From Lachnospiraceae bacterium (lineage in GTDB: Bacteria; Bacillota; Clostridia; Lachnospirales; Lachnospiraceae): a stretch of DNA of 53,668 nt. The DNA is taken from NCBI GenBank assembly GCA_016281555.1, contig JAEEIV010000006.1, forward strand, positions 1 to 53,668, written 5' to 3'. Position numbers and translations under genes: made by a program. Below the pieces are notes generated by a model that saw only the letters and a program-made list of their open reading frames with translations, ran no database searches and was not told the origin of the DNA. Shown in pieces: positions 34,230-42,400 of the stretch (within the stretch, counting starts at the first letter, position 1; every line of letters starts with the position of its first letter).

Positions 34230-35207
34230 TTATGATTCAAACAGCTCCGGGGAACGCATCTTCATTTCCCGGATCAGATTGTCTGCGTAATGGTCAAAGC
34301 CTGCATCATTCGGATGCAGGGAAGAATCGGAGAAGAAGCCCGGGTCGTGCGGCACGAGGTCAATGCCCGGTATCACCGTGAATCCGTACTGCAGCGCGTT
34401 TTCCCGGATGATGGCCCGGACGTCCGCAACCGTGTATCCGGTCTTTTCCTTCACCGTGCCCTCGGTCGCGCGCCAGATCGGCTCGACGACAAAGACCTTC
34501 GCCTCCGGAAACAGTTCCGAAAGCCGCTTGAAATACCGGTCCGACGTATTCTTCACGTCCCTCTGTCCGGACCAGTCGTTGGTACCGAAGTTGATGACGG
34601 CGACGTCTGCGTCGAACTCCGGGAAGTTTTCCAGATTCTCGGGATCGAAAACGTCGCCGCCGACCGCCTGACTTAAGGTTTCCGCATGCATTGCCTCCTG
34701 CAGACGGTTCGAGTAGGCGCGGTGCGGCTCTCTCGCATCGTATCCCTGCGTGATGGAGTCACCGGAAATGAACAGTTTTCTCGGACGTTTGACCGGTTTC
34801 CAGTCGCCGTCAATGTCCACGTTCCGGATCCACATTCTGGTCATGTTCGGAAATACGAGCGTGACCGTGCCGGACCCCGACGGGACAAAAGAATATTGCC
34901 CGGAGCCGTTCTTTTCATCCACGACGAAGCTCGTCCGGAATGCGCCGTTCTCCATGATGCTGAATCCGAAGAAATTCCGGCTGGAGCCCGGTTCGAACTT
35001 GAATTCAAACGAGAGTTTCCGGATCCCGCCCGTGGCTTCCAGAATGACCGAAGACGTGGACCTCGGCTGAACCACGTGGTTTTTCGCCACGTGAACGGCT
35101 TCCTGTGCCTCGGTGAACCGGGAAAACGAAAGGTATCCGTCCTCCGAACGGAGGATCCGGACGTATCCTGTAATGAGGGACAAGGTTTCCTGCTCTGTCA
35201 AACGCAT
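34230..35207 (-). CDS. SGNH/GDSL esterase, second of a tandem pair
   Basis: The 325-residue protein has an N-terminal beta-sandwich of about 145 residues and a C-terminal SGNH hydrolase domain. Block I is FISGDSITQGYD (catalytic Ser), block III is INFGTNDW, and block V with the catalytic Asp and His is SSLHPNDAGFDHY. This two-domain layout is typical of carbohydrate acetyl esterases. No signal peptide is present, so it acts in the cytoplasm on an imported substrate. It is the paralogue of the next gene upstream, aligned almost end to end. The ATG has a weak GAAAGGAATGAAAAC leader. Confidence 0.9.
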   Translation of the reverse strand: MRLTEQETLSLITGYVRILRSEDGYLSFSRFTEAQEAVHVAKNHVVQPRSTSSVILEATGGIRKLSFEFKFEPGSSRNFFGFSIMENGAFRTSFVVDEKNGSGQYSFVPSGSGTVTLVFPNMTRMWIRNVDIDGDWKPVKRPRKLFISGDSITQGYDAREPHRAYSNRLQEAMHAETLSQAVGGDVFDPENLENFPEFDADVAVINFGTNDWSGQRDVKNTSDRYFKRLSELFPEAKVFVVEPIWRATEGTVKEKTGYTVADVRAIIRENALQYGFTVIPGIDLVPHDPGFFSDSSLHPNDAGFDHYADNLIREMKMRSPELFES

Positions 35208-35253
35208 GTTTTCATTCCTTTCAGACGATTGATTGCTCCGGGGCCGCCAAGGC

Positions 35254-36234
35254 TCACGAGAACAGTTCCGGCGCTCTTGACTTCAGCTCCCGAATCAGGT
35301 TTTCCGCATAAAAATCGAAGCCCTCGTTGTTCGGATGGAGCCGGCCGTCGTAATAGTATTTCGGATCGTGCGGGACGAGATTGAATCCCGGAATGAGCGT
35401 GAGACCGTATTTTGCCGCGGATTCGCGGATGAAGAGCCGCACGTCGCCGACGGTGATGCCGTTCTTCACGGCCGTCTCTTCCCCGTCTTCCGCCAGCCGC
35501 CAGATCGGCTCCAGAATGAAGATCTTCGACGACGGGAACACTTCCGCCAGTTTCTTTAAGTACCGGTCCGCGTTCGTCTTCACGTCGACTTCTTTCGCCC
35601 AGTCATTGGTCCCGTAATTGATGACGACGGCATCCGGCGAAAATTCCGGCATGTCGTTCAGATTGACTGCATTGTATATGTCGCCGCCGATCGCCTGATT
35701 CAGCGTTTCGGCGTTCATGGCCTCGGTGAGCCGGTTCGCATAGGAGCGGTCCACTTCCGTGGCGTCGTATCCCTGCGTGATCGAATCGCCGGCGACAAAC
35801 AGTTTCCGCGGCCGAACGACCGGCCGGAATTCGCCGTCGATCTCCATGTTTTTAAAGAATGTGGCCGAAAGATTCGGCAAAAAGACGGTCAGACGGCAAG
35901 GCTTCGTCGGTTCATAAACGAAGGTGTCCTCATCCACCTGAAGCGGCCGGGAAAGGAAAAACGTCCGGACGCCGTCCTCCAATACGGAAATGCCGTAAAA
36001 CTGACGCGTCGTGCCGATGACGACGCGGTAATCGAACGAGATCCGCTTCACGTCGCCGACAAGTTCAATGAACATGCCTGCAGAGGTCGAGGCCTGTTTC
36101 CCGTGATTCCTCGCGACCTGACTCTCGGTCTGCTCTTCCGTGAACCGCCGGAAAGACACGTAACCGTCTTCCGTTTCGATCATCCGGACGGATCCGGAGA
36201 TCAGAGAAGCCCAAACTTCTTTTGAAATCCGCAT
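35254..36234 (-). CDS. SGNH/GDSL esterase, first of a tandem pair
   Basis: The 326-residue protein has the same architecture as its neighbour: a beta-sandwich (1-145) followed by an SGNH hydrolase with FVAGDSITQGYD, INYGTNDW and GRLHPNNEGFDFY. Ser, Asp and His of the triad are all present. It has no signal peptide. It probably removes acetyl or another acyl group from an oligosaccharide inside the cell. It starts 27 bases after the ABC transporter gene. AAGGAGT precedes the ATG. The two copies have diverged enough to differ in substrate. Confidence 0.9.
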   Translation of the reverse strand: MRISKEVWASLISGSVRMIETEDGYVSFRRFTEEQTESQVARNHGKQASTSAGMFIELVGDVKRISFDYRVVIGTTRQFYGISVLEDGVRTFFLSRPLQVDEDTFVYEPTKPCRLTVFLPNLSATFFKNMEIDGEFRPVVRPRKLFVAGDSITQGYDATEVDRSYANRLTEAMNAETLNQAIGGDIYNAVNLNDMPEFSPDAVVINYGTNDWAKEVDVKTNADRYLKKLAEVFPSSKIFILEPIWRLAEDGEETAVKNGITVGDVRLFIRESAAKYGLTLIPGFNLVPHDPKYYYDGRLHPNNEGFDFYAENLIRELKSRAPELFS

Positions 36235-36261
36235 ATCTGCGACACTCCTTTGCGCTGTGAT

Positions 36262-38010
36262 TTAATGAAACTGGGAATCATAGATCTCCCGGTAAACGGG
36301 GCAATGCTCCATTAGTTCCCCGTGCGTTCCGTTTCCGACGAGCCGTCCGTCCTCCAGAACGAGGATCCGGTCGGCGTTCATGATCGAGGCCGTCCGCTGG
36401 GAAACGATGAAGATCGTCATGTTTCCCGGCATCCCAGCAATGGCTTCCCTGAGGGCCGCGTCGGTCGCGAAATCGAGGGCTGAGGAAGAATCGTCCAGAA
36501 TCAGGATGTCCGGCTCCTTCACGAGCGCCCTCGCGATCGAAAGCCGCTGTTTCTGGCCGCCGGAGAAGTTCCGGCCGGTCTCCTCGACCGAGGCATCCAG
36601 CCCGCCTTCCTTTTCCCGGACGAACTCCGCCGCCTGTGCGTTTTCGAGGGCGCGCCAGAGGTCCTCGTCGGAGGCGAGGGCATTGCCCATTTTCAGCGTG
36701 TCTCGGACGGTGCCTTTGAAGAGCAATGCTTTCTGCATCACCATGCCGATTTTTCCGCGAAGTTCCGCCTTTCCGTATTCAGAAACGGGTTTTCCTTCGA
36801 TCTCGATCTCTCCTACCGACGCCGGATAAAACCCGGGGATCAGGGAAACGAGCGTCGTCTTGCCGCTGCCGGTGCCGCCGATGATGCCGACGGTCTCGCC
36901 CTTTTGCACCTCAAACGATACGTCGGAGAGCGATTCGGAACCGGAGGTGCCGTACTGCATCGACACGTGCGAGAACCGGACGGCCGGGGCATTGCCGGAC
37001 GGAGCGTCATCAGGATCCGCAGCCGTTTCGCCGTCCGCAATCGTTTCCGGCTCGTCGTCCGGACGCGGTTTCAGCACCTCTTCGATCCGGCGGAGGCTCG
37101 CCGCGGCCCGCGTCATCTGAACGATCAGGTTCGCAAGCTTGATGAGTTCCACCAGGATCTGGTTCATGTAATTGACGAGCGCAACGACCGTGCCCGTCGT
37201 GATGAGACCGCGCGAAACGGCGCGGCCGCCGAAGAACAGGATCGCGAGCACGCCGAGATTGATGAGCACATAGGTCAGCGGATTCAAGAAGGCGCTGATT
37301 TTTCCGACGGCTTTCTGCAGGCCTTGCAGCACGCGGTTGTTTTCAATGAACGCTTCCGTCTCGCTTTGTTCCAGCCTGAACGCGCGGACTGCGCGGACGC
37401 CGGTCAGGTTTTCCCGCGTATTTCCCGTGACTTTGTCCAGCGAGCCCTGGACCCGCTTGTACATCGGCATCGTGAGGAGCATGATGCCGAAAACGACCAC
37501 GGAAAGCAGCGGGATCACGATGACGAAGATCCACGCCAGTTTCGGATCCACGATGAAGGCCATGACCACCGCGCCGAACACGATGAACGGAGAACGGAGG
37601 AACAGGCGGAGCGTCAGATTGACGCCGTTCTGCACCTGATTTACGTCGCTCGTCATCCGCGTGATGATCGTGGATGTCCCGGCTTCGTCCAGCCCCGAAA
37701 AACTGAGCGTCTGGACCCTCCGGAACACTTTCTTCCGGAGCGTCGCCGCGTACCCGGTCGCCGCACGGGCAGAGAAATACTGCGCGGTGACCGCCGAGCC
37801 GAGCCCGACCAATGCAAGTGCAATGAGCACGAGACTCATCTTCAGGATCGCCCCCGTATCGCCCGCCGGGATGCAGACGTCCATGATGTGCTTCATGACG
37901 AGCGGAACGAAAAGTTCGAACGTCGCCTCGAGCATCTTGAATAACGGCGCGAGAATGACTTCTTTTCTATGCGGTTTTAACTCTTTTAACAGAGACTTCA
38001 TTCCGGACAC
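36262..38010 (-). CDS. ABC exporter half, catalytically degenerate (YheI / TM287 type)
   Basis: The 582-residue protein has six membrane segments over residues 15-310 and an ATPase domain with an intact Walker A (IIGGTGSGKTT) and signature (FSGGQKQRLSIAR). The catalytic Glu after Walker B is Asp507 in LILDDSSSALD, and the switch His is Gln538 in VSQRTASI. This is the pattern of the inactive-site subunit of heterodimeric exporters such as TM287/288 and YheI/YheH. The acidic linker near 325-350 joins the two domains. It therefore needs a partner with complete motifs; the product of 42401-44167 fits. It is the first gene of the unit ending at 30892. Confidence 0.92.
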   Translation of the reverse strand: MSGMKSLLKELKPHRKEVILAPLFKMLEATFELFVPLVMKHIMDVCIPAGDTGAILKMSLVLIALALVGLGSAVTAQYFSARAATGYAATLRKKVFRRVQTLSFSGLDEAGTSTIITRMTSDVNQVQNGVNLTLRLFLRSPFIVFGAVVMAFIVDPKLAWIFVIVIPLLSVVVFGIMLLTMPMYKRVQGSLDKVTGNTRENLTGVRAVRAFRLEQSETEAFIENNRVLQGLQKAVGKISAFLNPLTYVLINLGVLAILFFGGRAVSRGLITTGTVVALVNYMNQILVELIKLANLIVQMTRAAASLRRIEEVLKPRPDDEPETIADGETAADPDDAPSGNAPAVRFSHVSMQYGTSGSESLSDVSFEVQKGETVGIIGGTGSGKTTLVSLIPGFYPASVGEIEIEGKPVSEYGKAELRGKIGMVMQKALLFKGTVRDTLKMGNALASDEDLWRALENAQAAEFVREKEGGLDASVEETGRNFSGGQKQRLSIARALVKEPDILILDDSSSALDFATDAALREAIAGMPGNMTIFIVSQRTASIMNADRILVLEDGRLVGNGTHGELMEHCPVYREIYDSQFH

Positions 38011-38063
38011 TCTTCATCCGCCGGACCGGGAACTCCCGAAACTGACGGTATATATACAGAAAA

Positions 38064-38092
38064 ATTATAGTATATCTTATGGTAAAAAGCAA
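38064..38092 (-). promoter_or_regulatory. Promoter of the ABC-esterase-AAA operon
   Basis: On the minus strand TTGCTT (38087-38092), 17 bases and a perfect TATAAT (38064-38069), about 55 bases before the ATG at 38010. Confidence 0.8.
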
Positions 38093-38112
38093 TCAAATAT
38101 CCTTCGAAACGG

Positions 38113-38141
38113 TTGACAAACGCCGTCAGATGGCAGAAAAT
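38113..38141 (+). promoter_or_regulatory. Probable promoter of the SDR gene
   Basis: A perfect TTGACA (38113-38118) is followed after 17 bases by a weak GAAAAT (38136-38141), about 40 bases before the ATG at 38180. Confidence 0.5.
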
Positions 38142-38179
38142 AAATCAGGATCACCGTTCAGGATAGGAGGGCTTTTTCG

Positions 38180-39142
38180 ATGAAATATACAGGGAAGCAT
38201 TTTCTGCTCATTGCCGGCGGCGGCACGCTGGGTACCTATGTCTCGAAAGAACTGCTCCGACTCGGAGGATCCGTCGACGTCATCTGCCCGGAAGATAAGA
38301 TTTCCGACGATCCGAAACTGAAGTTCCATCAGGCGCTCGTCAGCCGTGAACTTCTGGACCGGCTGTTCGCCGAAACGCGTTACGACGGGATCGTGAGTTT
38401 CATCCATTACAAGGATCCCGAAGCGTATAAGCAGGTCTATGTCCACCTGCATGAACATACCGACCATATCATTTTCCTTTCGTCCTACCGTGTCTACGCG
38501 GATTCCAAAGAGCCGATCACCGAAGACTCCCCGCGGCTTTATGACGTTCTGAAAGACCCTGATTTTCTGGACACTGACGATTATGCCATCCCGAAAACCA
38601 TCGTGGAGGATTATCTTCGAAACGAACGGAAAGGCGAACAATGGACGATCGTCCGGCCGGTCATCTCGTTTTCAGCGAGGCGCCTGGACCTCGTGCTGTA
38701 TTCGAAAACAAGGATCCTTGAGGCCGCGGAGAATCATAAGCCGCTCTTATTGCCGGTCACTTTGAAGAACTATAACGCAGGTCTCGACTGGGCAGGAAAC
38801 TCCGGCAAGCTGATCGCCAATCTCTTTCTCGAACCGAAGGCGTACGGCGAGGCTTTCACCGTTTATTCGGGGCACGGTGCGACCTGGGGCGACGCAGCCC
38901 GGGCCTATGAAGAACTGACCGGAGTGGAGATCCAATGGGTCAGCGAGGAAGAATACGTCCGGACGCTGCCGTTAAACGAAAAGCCCGGCATCCGCAACAT
39001 GTGGTACCGCGACCGCATTTATAACCGGAAGATCGACGCGTCCAAGATCCTTTCCGTGACCGGTCTCACCGAGGAGGATTTCAAATCCATCCGGGAAGGG
39101 ATCCAAATCGAGCTCGACGTATTGCACTGGAAAAAGCCCTGA
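38180..39142 (+). CDS. NAD-dependent epimerase/dehydratase-like SDR
   Basis: The 320-residue protein is an extended short-chain dehydrogenase. The nucleotide-binding glycine motif is IAGGGTLGTYVSKEL at the N-terminus, a Ser-rich strand end is FLSSYRVYAD and the catalytic Tyr and Lys are in DYAIPKTIVEDY. The C-terminal part is the usual substrate domain. Family members act on nucleotide sugars or related compounds; the substrate here is unknown. The ATG follows GGAGGG with 9 bases of spacing. It is monocistronic, with a strong terminator right after the stop. Confidence 0.88.
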   Translation: MKYTGKHFLLIAGGGTLGTYVSKELLRLGGSVDVICPEDKISDDPKLKFHQALVSRELLDRLFAETRYDGIVSFIHYKDPEAYKQVYVHLHEHTDHIIFLSSYRVYADSKEPITEDSPRLYDVLKDPDFLDTDDYAIPKTIVEDYLRNERKGEQWTIVRPVISFSARRLDLVLYSKTRILEAAENHKPLLLPVTLKNYNAGLDWAGNSGKLIANLFLEPKAYGEAFTVYSGHGATWGDAARAYEELTGVEIQWVSEEEYVRTLPLNEKPGIRNMWYRDRIYNRKIDASKILSVTGLTEEDFKSIREGIQIELDVLHWKKP

Positions 39143-39159
39143 TCCGGAGCACGAAAAAA

Positions 39160-39194
39160 GGGAGGCTGCAGCGAAAATGCAGCCTCCCTTTTTT
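39160..39194. terminator. Bidirectional intrinsic terminator
   Basis: GGGAGGCTGCA and TGCAGCCTCCC form a perfect 11-bp stem around GCGAAAA, with T6 on the right and A6 on the left. It ends the SDR gene and the glk-ABC-birA-asnA-M18 unit. Confidence 0.92.
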
Positions 39195-39209
39195 GCTGTA
39201 AAGCAACGC

Positions 39210-40520
39210 TTATTCGAAAAACTCTTTCGCCACTTTCACGAGCGCTGCGACGTCTTCCGCACCGGCCGTTTCGTAGGCGGAATGCATTGCCAGTTCCGCA
39301 AGACCGATGTCCGCCGAGGGGATCGCGACCTGCGAAACGGAAATGTTTCCGAGCGTGCTGCCTCCGGGGATGTCGGAACGGTTAAAGAAGAACTGGCAGG
39401 GAACGCCCGCCCTGCTGCAAAGATCCTTCACGAAGGCGGCAGAAAAGCCGTCGGTCGTGTACTTCTGGTTCGCGCTGAACTTGAGCAGCAGTCCGCCGTT
39501 CAATACCGGTGTGTTCGTCGGGTCGTTCTTCTCCGGATGATTTGGATGCAGGGCATGCCCGTTGTCCGCGGATAAGAGAAACGAGTCCGCGATCCGGATC
39601 AGATATTCCTCATTCGTATCGCCCAGTCCCATCGAGATCCTCTGCAGAGTATCCTTTAAGAACGTGGATGCGGCGCCCTGTCTCGTGCCCGATCCGACCT
39701 CTTCATTGTCCAGCATCGCGAAGACGGCAATGCGCCTGCCCTCCTCCGCCGCCGTAAAGCCCGAAACGCCCGCAAAAACGCATTCCAGGTCGTCCAGCCG
39801 GGAAGAACTCAGGAACTCGCCGTTCCGGCCCCAAATGACCCCTTTTTCGGCATTGTAGAGGTATAAATCATGGCCGAGGATCTCTTCCTTTTGAATTCCG
39901 GCAGCATTTGCGACTTCCTCCAGGAAAGAACCGCAGGGTTGACCGGACGCATAGAGCGGTACCATGTCGACGTTCAGGGCGAACGCCTTTCCGTCGTTCA
40001 CGCTGCGGTCCATGTGGATCGCGAGATTCGGGATCAGCAGCATCGGTTGCTTCAGGTCCACGAGCAAGGATGCGACGCCGTCTTCCTTCTTAACGAGCAC
40101 ACGGCCGGCGACCGACAAAGGGCGGTCCAGCCAGGTGCTCCGGATCATGCCGCCGTACGCCTCCGTATTCAGCGTCACGTACGATCCGCGGACGCCCTGT
40201 TCCGGATTCTCCTTGATCTTGAACGAGGGAGAATCCCCGTGGCAGGCGAAGACGCGGAAGCCCTCGCGCTCCGGGCGCTCCGGGCAAGGCATGCTGCAGT
40301 TCGACTCACCCGGGATGCGGAAAGCGATCAATGCGGAATCGTTCCGCCGGACGAGATAGGTCCGCCCGGGATCCAAAGTCCATTTCTGCTTTTCGGAAAG
40401 TTCCGTCGCCCCGGCGGCCTTTAAAATCTCCGCCAGGTTTTCCGCCGCCTGATAGGCGGTCGGCGAGGCGTCGATGAACTTCAGCATCTCTTTTGCGTAG
40501 TTTCCGTTTTTCTTTCTCAC
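39210..40520 (-). CDS. M18-family aminopeptidase
   Basis: The 436-residue zinc aminopeptidase removes N-terminal residues from peptides in the cytoplasm. Metal ligands are in ACHGDSPSFKIK (first His), LDDLECVFAG, MLDNEEVGSGTRQGA (catalytic Glu pair) and the C-terminal MHSAYETAG. HALHPNHPEK is also conserved in the family. I choose the GTG at 40520 as start: AAGGAG lies 7 bases upstream, whereas the ATG at 40562 lies inside asnA and would add an unrelated stretch. The ribosome binding site overlaps the asnA stop codon, pointing to coupled translation. Confidence 0.92.
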   Translation of the reverse strand: MRKKNGNYAKEMLKFIDASPTAYQAAENLAEILKAAGATELSEKQKWTLDPGRTYLVRRNDSALIAFRIPGESNCSMPCPERPEREGFRVFACHGDSPSFKIKENPEQGVRGSYVTLNTEAYGGMIRSTWLDRPLSVAGRVLVKKEDGVASLLVDLKQPMLLIPNLAIHMDRSVNDGKAFALNVDMVPLYASGQPCGSFLEEVANAAGIQKEEILGHDLYLYNAEKGVIWGRNGEFLSSSRLDDLECVFAGVSGFTAAEEGRRIAVFAMLDNEEVGSGTRQGAASTFLKDTLQRISMGLGDTNEEYLIRIADSFLLSADNGHALHPNHPEKNDPTNTPVLNGGLLLKFSANQKYTTDGFSAAFVKDLCSRAGVPCQFFFNRSDIPGGSTLGNISVSQVAIPSADIGLAELAMHSAYETAGAEDVAALVKVAKEFFE

Positions 40521-40531
40521 CGTCTCACTCC

Positions 40532-41539
40532 TTACAGTAATTCGATCCCGTGCGCCTTGCACTGCGCGCGCATTTCGTCGGGCCAGATCGATGCCTGGAC
40601 TTCACCGATGTGCGCGCGGTCGAGCAAAAGCATGCAGAGCCGGGACTGGCCGATGCCGCCGCCGATCGTGTACGGGAATTCGCCGGCAAGCAGGGCTTTG
40701 TGCCACGGCAGGTTTTCGCGCTCCGGGCAGCCCGCTTTCACAAGCTGTTCCTTCAGGGACTCCTCGCTGACGCGGATGCCCATGCTGGAGATCTCGAGGG
40801 CGCAGTTCAGCGTCTCGTACCAGAAGAGGATGTCGCCGTTTAATTGCCAGTCGTCGTAGTCCGGGGCTCTGCCGTCGTGCGGTTTTCCGTCCGGAAGTTT
40901 GTCGCCGATCTTCATGAGGAAAACGCAGCCGTGTTCCTTCGTGATCAGGTTTTCGCGTTCCTTCGGCGTCTTGTCCGGATACATCGCATAGAGCTCCTCG
41001 GTCGTGATGAAGAAGATGTCGTCCGGCAGTTGTTTCACGGCCTGCGGATATTTGTACCAGACTTCGTGCTCCATGTGCTTGATGACCTTGAAGATCGTCC
41101 GCACCGTCTTTTCAAGCGTTTCCAAGGTCCGTTCCTCTTTCCGGATCACCTTCTCCCAGTCCCACTGGTCCACGTAGACCGAATGCAGGTTGTCGAGTTC
41201 CTCGTCGCGCCGGATCGCGTTCATGTTCGTGTACAGGCCTTCGCCGGGCTGGAATCCGTATTCGCCGAGGGCGAAGCGCTTCCACTTCGCAAGGGACTGC
41301 ACGACTTCCAGCGTCTCGCCCGGCAGTTCGGCGAGATCAAAGGACACCTTCCGCTCGACGCCGTTTAAGTCGTCGTTGATGCCCGACGACTTCGTCACGA
41401 AAAGCGGCGCGCTGATCCGCTCCAGGTTCATCTCCCGGCCGAACTCCTTCTGAAACGTGTCCCGGATGTATTTGATGGCTTCTTCCGTTTCCCGGATACT
41501 GAGCCTGGGGTCGTAACGTTCAGGTAAATAAAGTTTCAT
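40532..41539 (-). CDS. asnA: Aspartate--ammonia ligase (asparagine synthetase A)
   Basis: The 335-residue enzyme makes asparagine from aspartate, ammonia and ATP; it is related to class II aminoacyl-tRNA synthetases. Family blocks are visible: [20 protein letters not shown] at the N-terminus, [34 protein letters not shown] and the C-terminal [14 protein letters not shown] motif 3. The length matches E. coli AsnA (330). GGAGG stands 7 bases before ATG at 41539, which rules out the longer frame to 41590. It is 62 bases after birA and 11 bases before the M18 peptidase gene. No T-box or riboswitch fits in the gap. Confidence 0.96.
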   Translation of the reverse strand: MKLYLPERYDPRLSIRETEEAIKYIRDTFQKEFGREMNLERISAPLFVTKSSGINDDLNGVERKVSFDLAELPGETLEVVQSLAKWKRFALGEYGFQPGEGLYTNMNAIRRDEELDNLHSVYVDQWDWEKVIRKEERTLETLEKTVRTIFKVIKHMEHEVWYKYPQAVKQLPDDIFFITTEELYAMYPDKTPKERENLITKEHGCVFLMKIGDKLPDGKPHDGRAPDYDDWQLNGDILFWYETLNCALEISSMGIRVSEESLKEQLVKAGCPERENLPWHKALLAGEFPYTIGGGIGQSRLCMLLLDRAHIGEVQASIWPDEMRAQCKAHGIELL

Positions 41540-41601
41540 GGCTCTCCTCCTTTTGATCGCCTGTTTGGTTTCCTTGCCGGTTTTCGGCAATTCCTAAAGT
41601 C

Positions 41602-42375
41602 TTACCGATCTATGATCCTGATCCGGATCTCTCCGGAATTCAGCCGTTCTTCGCTCCCGCCCGCGGTCCTGACGAGCAGTCTGCCCTCGTCGTCAATGCC
41701 GGTCGCGGTGCCGATTTTCCCCTCTCCGTACAGGATCTCCCGCCCGATCACGATCGACTCCCGGCGGTAGGTCTCCAGGTAACTAACGTCCTCCGGCTTC
41801 TTCAGTTCTTCGAGGAGTTCACGAACGACGGCAATGACGATCTCATTCCGGTCGGTATTCTCTCCGGGACAAAGCGCCCCTGCCTTCCCGGCAATGTCCT
41901 CGGGAAACCGTGACGTCGTCACGTTGATGCCGATGCCGACAAGCAGGCACCTCTTCTCTCCGGCCGCGACGCATTCCGTCAGAATGCCCGCTGCTTTCTC
42001 CTTTCCGAGATAGAGGTCGTTCACCCACTTGATCCCGAGCGAAATACCGGTCGATGCTTTTACGCCGCGGTACACGGCGACGGCGGCCTTCGCGGTCACC
42101 CGGAACAGTTCGTCCCCGGGTCCGCTCTCCGGGCAGACGAGCGTCATGTAAATGCCCTCGTATTTCGGCGAATAAAAACTGTGACCGATGCGGCCCCGGC
42201 CCGCGGTCTGCGATTCCGAAAGGATCAGCATTGTCCGGTCGAGTCCCGCCTGAACTCGCCGTCTCGCCTCGGTGGACGTGGAGTCGATCTCATCGAACAC
42301 GGTGACGTCCGTTTCGCAGCCGATCCCTTCCCGGATCCGTTTTTCATCCAACTTTCCGATTTTCATAAACGACAT
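41602..42375 (-). CDS. birA: Biotin--[acetyl-CoA-carboxylase] ligase
   Basis: The 257-residue enzyme joins biotin to a lysine of biotin carboxyl carrier proteins through biotinyl-AMP. The catalytic motif GRGRIGHSFYSP is near residue 60 and KWVNDLYLGKEKAAGILTE near 120. The small C-terminal SH3-like domain follows (GEGKIGTATGIDDEGRLLV). There is no N-terminal helix-turn-helix, so it is a class I ligase and not a repressor of biotin genes. ATG at 42375 and an in-frame ATG at 42366 (MKIGKL) are both possible; the ribosome binding site is weak. It starts 25 bases after the ABC exporter stop. Confidence 0.93.
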   Translation of the reverse strand: MSFMKIGKLDEKRIREGIGCETDVTVFDEIDSTSTEARRRVQAGLDRTMLILSESQTAGRGRIGHSFYSPKYEGIYMTLVCPESGPGDELFRVTAKAAVAVYRGVKASTGISLGIKWVNDLYLGKEKAAGILTECVAAGEKRCLLVGIGINVTTSRFPEDIAGKAGALCPGENTDRNEIVIAVVRELLEELKKPEDVSYLETYRRESIVIGREILYGEGKIGTATGIDDEGRLLVRTAGGSEERLNSGEIRIRIIDR

Positions 42376-42400
42376 ACGTCACATCCGGCCGCGCTGCCCG

